DNA of 14,188 bases from NCBI GenBank assembly GCA_036172015.1, contig JAVHSE010000040.1:1-14188 (forward strand), written 5' to 3'. Origin of the DNA: UBA7396 sp036172015. GTDB taxonomy: Bacteria; Patescibacteriota; Gracilibacteria; BD1-5; UBA6164. Both the position numbers and the translations under genes were made by a program. Shown here in pieces: positions 9,366 through 14,188 of this stretch (position 1 is the first letter of the stretch; every line of letters begins with the position of its first letter). Under the pieces are notes generated by a model that had not been told where the DNA came from, did no database searches, and saw only the letters and a program-made list of their open reading frames with translations.

Positions 9366-9375
9366 AAGGGAAGGA
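9366..9375 (+). promoter_or_regulatory. Shine-Dalgarno-like sequence, the only clear one in the window
   Basis: AAGGGAAGGA ends 4 bases before ATG 9380 and supports that start over the in-frame ATG at 9410. A 5-base complement, CCTTC at 9351-9355, could pair with GAAGG (9370-9374) and mask the site. This would be a simple leader hairpin; it does not match the manganese (yybP-ykoY) riboswitch I would look for ahead of a TerC gene. Confidence 0.5.
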
Positions 9376-9379
9376 TGAG

Positions 9380-10327
9380 ATGGGTGAATTATTTTATAAC
9401 ATACATACTATGGATACTCTATGATCAGATTTTTTACATTTATTTACTCTGAGTGGAATATTTGCTTTACTTAATATTATCATTATTGATATCGTTATGA
9501 GTTGAGATAATGCTATTGTTATTGGTATGGCTACGAGAAATTTACCTGAAAAAATGAGAAAAAAAGCGATTTTAGTATGAATATTTTTAGCAACTATTAT
9601 GAGAATAGGATTTGCTTTTTTTGCAACTTTTTTACTGACTCTTACTGGACTCAAATTTGCTGGATGAGTTTTACTCCTCTATGTAGTTTGGAAATTTTAT
9701 AAAGAATTAAGAATAGGAGACTCAGCGAATCACGACTATATAAAATGAGTAAAAGAAATTTCTTTTCTTTCGGCTATTTATACGATTATTATTGCTGATG
9801 TTTCGATGAGTTTAGATAATGTGTTAGCTGTTGCTGGAGCGAGTCATGGAAATGCTGTGACTTTGTGAATTTGACTCATATTTTCTATTATTTTGATGGC
9901 TTTTGCCTCGAATTTGATCGCAAAAAGTTTACATAAATATCCTCTAATTCAATGGATTGGACTTTTGGTCATTTTCTTTGTTGCAATAGAAATGCTCATT
10001 TCATGAACTCCAGAGATCGAATCAACTATTCATATAAACAATGTATTACCATTTTTTATTTTTATTACTTCGTGAGTGTTTATATTTCTTCATCAAAAAT
10101 ATGTAACTTCTGTCAATGAAGAAAAAATAAAAAATTATATGCAAGAGAATTATTTTAAAATTATTCTGAGTTTTATATGAATATTATTTTTATTTATCAA
10201 TGCATGAGATACCATTAGTCTCTATATTCACTCTCATCATGCTCTGTTATATGGTGTGAATTTTATGTTACTTTTTGTATTTTTGGAAATTGTTACTTTG
10301 TTTCGATCAAAAAGAAAACACAAATAA
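9380..10327 (+). CDS. TerC-family integral membrane protein (YjbE/YkoY/Alx type)
   Basis: This 315-residue protein is made mostly of hydrophobic segments (about seven to nine). It carries the two TerC signature motifs: DIVMSGDNAIVIGMA (D37, D43, N44) and, a second time, DVSMSLDNVLAVAGA (D140, D146, N147). The paired intramembrane acidic motifs are thought to bind metal. G42 of SGDN, invariant in the family, is encoded by TGA (9500-9502). RNLPEKMRKKAILVGI after motif 1 matches the usual cytoplasmic loop. Family members export manganese or help load metal onto exported proteins, and some confer tellurite resistance; I infer a metal-related role without choosing among them. The start at 9380 is chosen because of the adjacent SD; ATG 9410 would remove ten residues and keep all motifs. 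The C terminus ends in a basic tail (FRSKRKHK). The next gene starts 23 bases downstream, so the two may be cotranscribed. Confidence 0.88.
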
Positions 10328-10350
10328 TTTTTATATGATAATTTATTTTT

Positions 10351-10929
10351 ATGCTTGATTTTAATAGAGTTGCCAATGAAATACAAACTTTTTCTCTTCC
10401 AAATATACAACCTCAATATCTGCCAGAAACTGAAAAAATTATGTCAGATATATGACAAAGGCTCATTTATATATGTGGACATAATTTTTTTTATTTTGAA
10501 GATAAAAATATTATTTTTGATAGTGTTTGTGTAACATGAAGAAATGGATTTTGATGTGAATCTGAAAGTCATAAAACTCCAACTTGACTTCATTATATAC
10601 AAGAATTTATATGAGATGGGTGTGATAAGTATCAAAGTTTTCAAGCTGGATATCCTTCTGTGATAGAAACTCCAGTGCAAGATGGAGAAATAAAACCATG
10701 AATGTATAGTCGAATATTGACTTTAAATGGAGTTGAAGAAACAAATAAAAATACTCTTTCGAGATATGTCTATATTCATGGAAATATCAATGAATGGTAT
10801 TGGAAAACTGATAATTTACAACGATCATTTGGATGTATTTGATTACAATTGGATGATATGGTATATTTTTTTGATCTCATTAAAAATTATAGAGAAAAAA
10901 TTTTTGTTTATATTGATGGAAATATTTAA
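10351..10929 (+). CDS. L,D-transpeptidase-like YkuD-domain protein without signal peptide
   Basis: This 192-residue protein has the main YkuD elements in order: VCVTGRNG (early strand), SHKTPTGLHYI (the KTPTG-type segment), MYSRILTLNGVE, IHGN with H143, and SFGCIGL with the catalytic-position C162. L,D-transpeptidases form 3-3 cross-links in peptidoglycan through an acyl-Cys intermediate. Two departures stand out. The usual SHGCIR reads SFGCIG, so the His before GC is Phe and the Arg after it is Gly, the latter encoded by TGA (10840-10842). There is also no N-terminal signal or membrane helix, although most family members work outside the membrane. It may be exported by another route, act on cytoplasmic precursors, or be a divergent paralogue. 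ATG 10351 is the first start after the TerC stop and lacks a Shine-Dalgarno. The conserved TPTG block begins about residue 76, so the N terminus is unlikely to be missing a long domain. Confidence 0.78.
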
Positions 10930-10940
10930 TTTTTAATATG

Positions 10941-10946
10941 TAAAAT
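10941..10946 (+). promoter_or_regulatory. -10-like box before the SNF2 gene
   Basis: TAAAAT ends 6 bases before the ATG at 10953, again implying a leaderless mRNA if used. There is no clear -35 box and no Shine-Dalgarno. The gap to the preceding gene is only 23 bases. Confidence 0.25.
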
Positions 10947-10952
10947 ATAACT

Positions 10953-13900
10953 ATGAAATTAATCAGTGAAAGTCTTAAAAAATATATCTCATCAGATATC
11001 AGAATACGAGGACAACAATATTTTGAGAGTGGTAAAGCATATATATCCTCTCATAGAATAGAAAATAATTCTTGTATGTTATTTGGAGAAGTACATGGAC
11101 ACAAAATCTATCAGACGGTTGTTTGATATGAACTTGATACTTTTCAGCCATGAGGAATATGCAATTGTCTATCATTTAATAATGATGGTATATGTAAACA
11201 TATTATGGCACTTGCTTTACAAGTTGATAAAGAATACACTATCAGTGATGATGGAAAAATCACAAAAAAATCACTCATACCAGAATGAAAACAACAAAAT
11301 AAACTGTCTATTTTTTCTCAAATCTCAAAACAACAATCTTTCCAAGAAACAGAACAAAAAGAAGCTCTTTTTTATAAAGTAAAACTTAATTTTGTAGAAA
11401 AATATAAAAATACTCATGATATTACTATCAATTTATACAAATGAAAATTACTCAAAAATGGGAATATATCTTCATGAACAAAAGTAAAAAGAGAATGACT
11501 TGAAAATTGAGTTCCAAATAAATTTATCATACTTTCTCCTTTTTTAGAAGATAGAAATAGTGCCTATTCTCGGATGAATCAATCACAACTCACTTTTATC
11601 AGTTCTCAAAAAGCATTTTTTACCACACTTTGTGAATTTGATGAACTCGTTGATATTAATAATAAGCCTGTTTTTTTAGAAAAAGAAATATATCAATGAA
11701 AATTACATATTGAAAAAAAACCAAATGATATGTATGATTTTTCCCTTGTGTTATCATCAAAAAATAAATATATTACTCTCAAAAAAGAGAGAATGTTTTG
11801 AGATGAATCAAATACTATATTTTGAGTTTTATTTACAAATAATCATCTCGTATTTTTTAAAAGTGATCTCAATATTCAATTTATGAAAAAACTCTCTTGA
11901 GAAGAAGTTATATTAACAAAAGAAGATATGGAAAAGTTAAAAAAACAACCATATTTTTCAACCCTTTTAGAAAATCTTGATAGTATTGAGATGCTTGATA
12001 TTGCACAAAATAATTTTGATATTCATTTTTCTCTTATCGTTGAAATTCCTGATGATTTGAGTGTTATTCAATTAAATTTTGTGTTATGGTATGATGATAT
12101 AAAAATTCCTCTTGAAAAACTTTCTAAAGAAGTATTGATCGAAAATAAAAAAATTATTCAAAGAGACATGAAGAAAGAAACACAAATCTTCAGTGAGTTT
12201 GAGGGGATGGTTGATATGTGTGATGAGTATAGTAATTATAATTGAAAAAAATATATTGATGAAAATTTAGATCCTTTTTTTGATGAAATAGAAAAATTAT
12301 TATCAAATGGGATAGAAATTATTTATCAACAAAAAACAAAACGAATATCAAATTGATGAGTAAAAATTAAAATCAATGTTTCATCATGAGTAGATTTTTT
12401 TGATATAGAAAGTAAAGTATTTTTGTGAGAAAAAGAAATAGAAGATGCAAGTAGTATTATGAAAGCAATAAAAAATAAATCCAAATCCATTACTCTTGAA
12501 AATGGAAATACTATTTTACTCAAAAATGATGTGTCTCAATCAACCAAAGAACTGGAATCTCTTTGAATTAGTGAAAAAGATATTTGAAAGTCAATAAAAA
12601 TAGGGAAACATATGATTTGATTATTAAAAGAAACTACTGAAAAAAATAATTTTCTCAATTTTTCTTTAGATACAGAAATTCGTGAACTCAAAAAGAAATT
12701 TCATAATTTCAAAAATATTAAACAGACTCCACTCGTTTCAAATTCACAAATTGTACTCAGAGATTATCAAAAAATATGATTTTATTGGATACATTTTTTA
12801 AAAGAATATAATTTTTCTTGAATCTTAGCTGATGATATGGGACTTTGAAAAACTGTACAAACTCTAGCTTTTTTAGAAAAACTTTTTTCTCTTAAAACTC
12901 AAAAACATAGAGTCCTTATTATTTGTCCGACTTCGGTTGTTTTTAATTGGATAGATGAAATACAAAAATTTACTCCTCATTTGAAATCAGCTTTTATAAA
13001 AGATGGAAAAATATGATTTGATGATATTTCAAAAGATACTCAAATTATTATTGTTTCGTATGGAATTATAGCAAATCTAGTTGATAGTAATCGTATAAAA
13101 GAAACTTTTGAATATGTGATTATTGATGAAGCTCAAAATATTAAAAATCCAACTACACAAAGAACCAAATCGATCAATTTACTCAAATCAAAATATCGTC
13201 TTGCACTGTCGTGAACTCCAATAGAAAATAATTTAATTGAATTATGGAGTATTTTTAATTTTTTGATGCCATGATTTTTATGAACTCTCAATCACTTTAA
13301 ATCACTTTATTCATCACAAGATAAAGAATCCCTTGAAATATTATCTCGTAAAGTAAAACCATTTATTTTAAGGAGAACTAAAGAAAAAGTATTACAAGAA
13401 CTCCCACCAAAAGTTGAAGAATATATCAAACTTGAAATGTGAGAAAAACAAAAAGCATTTTATACAAAATTAAAAAATCATTATAAATTGCAACTTGAAC
13501 AAAAAATTGATGCAAATGGACTGAATAAATCTCGTTTTGAAGTGCTTGATGCACTGCTAAAACTTCGCCAGGCTTGTTTAGTACCAGAATTAACATGAAT
13601 AGAATGATGAGAATTTTGTGATTCTGTTAAACTTGATTATATCGATGAAAATATAGAAGATATGATTGATTCTGGACATAATTTGCTTATTTTTAGTCAA
13701 TTTACTTGATTTTTATCATATCTACAAAAACTTCTGAGTGAAAAAAATATTTCTTATCATTATCTTGATGGATGAACTCCAGGAAAAGAGAGAAAAACTC
13801 TCGTAGATAGTTTTAATTCTGGAAATGTAAATGTGTTTATTATTAGTCTGAAGGCAGGATGAACCGGACTCAATCTCACTTCAGCAGATTATGTGATTCA

Positions 13901-14126
13901 TCTTGATCCATGGTGGAATCCGGCTGTTGAAAATCAAGCAACTGATAGAGCTCATCGTATGGGGCAAAAAAAGACTGTTTTTGTCCAAAAACTTATTGTG
14001 AGAGAAAGTATAGAAGAAAAAATCTTACAACTTCAAGAAGGAAAAAAGAAACTCATTGATGATATATTTTCTGGAAATTTTTCTGGAAGTCTTGATAAAA
14101 AAGATATTGATTTTATTTTTTCTTAA
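10953..14126 (+). CDS. SWIM zinc-finger SNF2-family DEAD-like helicase/ATPase
   Basis: This 1057-residue protein combines an N-terminal SWIM domain and a C-terminal SNF2/RapA-type motor. The N terminus has the RG..Y element (R19-G20 then QQYF) and zinc ligands CNC-x8-CKH (C70, C72, C81, H83). Residues ~95-590 are a poorly conserved region typical of the SWIM-SNF2 family. The ATPase core follows: RDYQKIGFYW (Q-like), motif I DMGLGKT (K633), motif Ia VLIICPTSVVFNW, DEAQ box D725-Q728, motif III LALSGTPIENNL, NLLIFSQFTGF, motif V KAGGTGLNLTSADYVI, and motif VI QATDRAHRMGQ (995-1005). All catalytic motifs are intact, so it should be an active dsDNA translocase that remodels protein-DNA complexes, probably in repair or transcription. 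About 33 glycines are TGA-encoded against about 26 GGN by hand count, including motif I and motif III glycines and two tandem TGA TGA pairs. It ends in TAA 14124-14126. Confidence 0.92.
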
Positions 14127-14141
14127 AAAGTATTTTATACT
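14125..14141 (-). terminator. Weak hairpin at the right edge
   Basis: AGTAT (14129-14133) pairs with ATACT (14137-14141) around three T. On the - strand it is followed by a short T-run, so it might end a convergent gene outside the window. On the + strand there is no T-tract, so it is a poor terminator for the SNF2 gene. The remaining bases to 14188 show nothing recognisable. Confidence 0.25.
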
Positions 14142-14188
14142 AAAAACATTTAGAAATCTTAGCATAACTATTATCTAATTATTTGGAT

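Noticed and set aside
9317..9379. Manganese (yybP-ykoY) riboswitch before the TerC gene
   Set aside because: The gap is only 63 bases and I do not see the conserved loop sequences of that riboswitch.
150..14126. Many genes broken by premature stops (pseudogenes)
   Set aside because: Every interruption is TGA, never TAA or TAG, and the flanking protein sequence continues a known family across it, so the breaks disappear under table 25.
1..14188. CRISPR array, transposon, tRNA/rRNA genes or defence island
   Set aside because: I saw no regularly spaced repeats, no transposase or integrase motifs, no terminal inverted repeats, and no tRNA or rRNA signature on reading the window. The SNF2 protein alone is not enough to call a defence system.

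Overview
The window is an AT-rich stretch of chromosome from a bacterium that reads UGA as glycine (NCBI translation table 25). Under the standard code it looks like dozens of short broken ORFs. With TGA = Gly it resolves into nine long genes, all on the + strand and all ending in TAA, plus a possible gene tail at the left edge. TGA sits where protein families require glycine: two Walker A glycines of the ATPase at 721-3135, SNF2 motif I (DMGLGKT) and motif III (SGTP), and the SGDN motif of the TerC-like protein. Table 25 is known from Gracilibacteria (BD1-5/Altimarinota) and Absconditabacteria (SR1), both Candidate Phyla Radiation lineages. CGA sits at a conserved Arg in at least two families, so the CGA/CGG-to-Trp change described for some Absconditabacteria seems not to apply. 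I therefore favour a Gracilibacteria-type genome.

Layout, left to right: possible gene tail (3-71); stand-alone CheY-like receiver (150-518) followed by a strong intrinsic terminator; large HerA/TraG/VirB4-type P-loop ATPase (721-3135); MurD ligase fused in frame to an HD/PDE-like phosphohydrolase domain (3195-5228), then a terminator; flotillin-like SPFH protein (5325-6776), then a terminator; orphan protein (6842-7552); duplicated ThyX-type thymidylate synthase (7610-9316); TerC-family membrane protein (9380-10327); L,D-transpeptidase-like YkuD protein without a signal peptide (10351-10929); SWIM zinc finger plus SNF2 helicase/translocase (10953-14126). No gap between genes exceeds about 200 bases.

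Most genes seem to be separate housekeeping or envelope functions rather than one operon: peptidoglycan precursor synthesis and cross-linking (MurD, L,D-transpeptidase), membrane organisation (flotillin), dTMP synthesis (ThyX), metal transport or envelope homeostasis (TerC), DNA or protein translocation (HerA/TraG-like) and DNA/nucleoprotein remodelling (SNF2). Eight of the nine genes lack a visible Shine-Dalgarno sequence, and several have a TATAAT-like box only 6-13 bases before the ATG, suggesting leaderless mRNAs. The TerC gene is the exception, with a purine-rich SD.

I see no CRISPR array, transposon, rRNA, tRNA or recognisable defence island. The most notable items are the MurD-HD fusion, the ThyX duplication whose halves keep different parts of the signature, and the clear glycine recoding.
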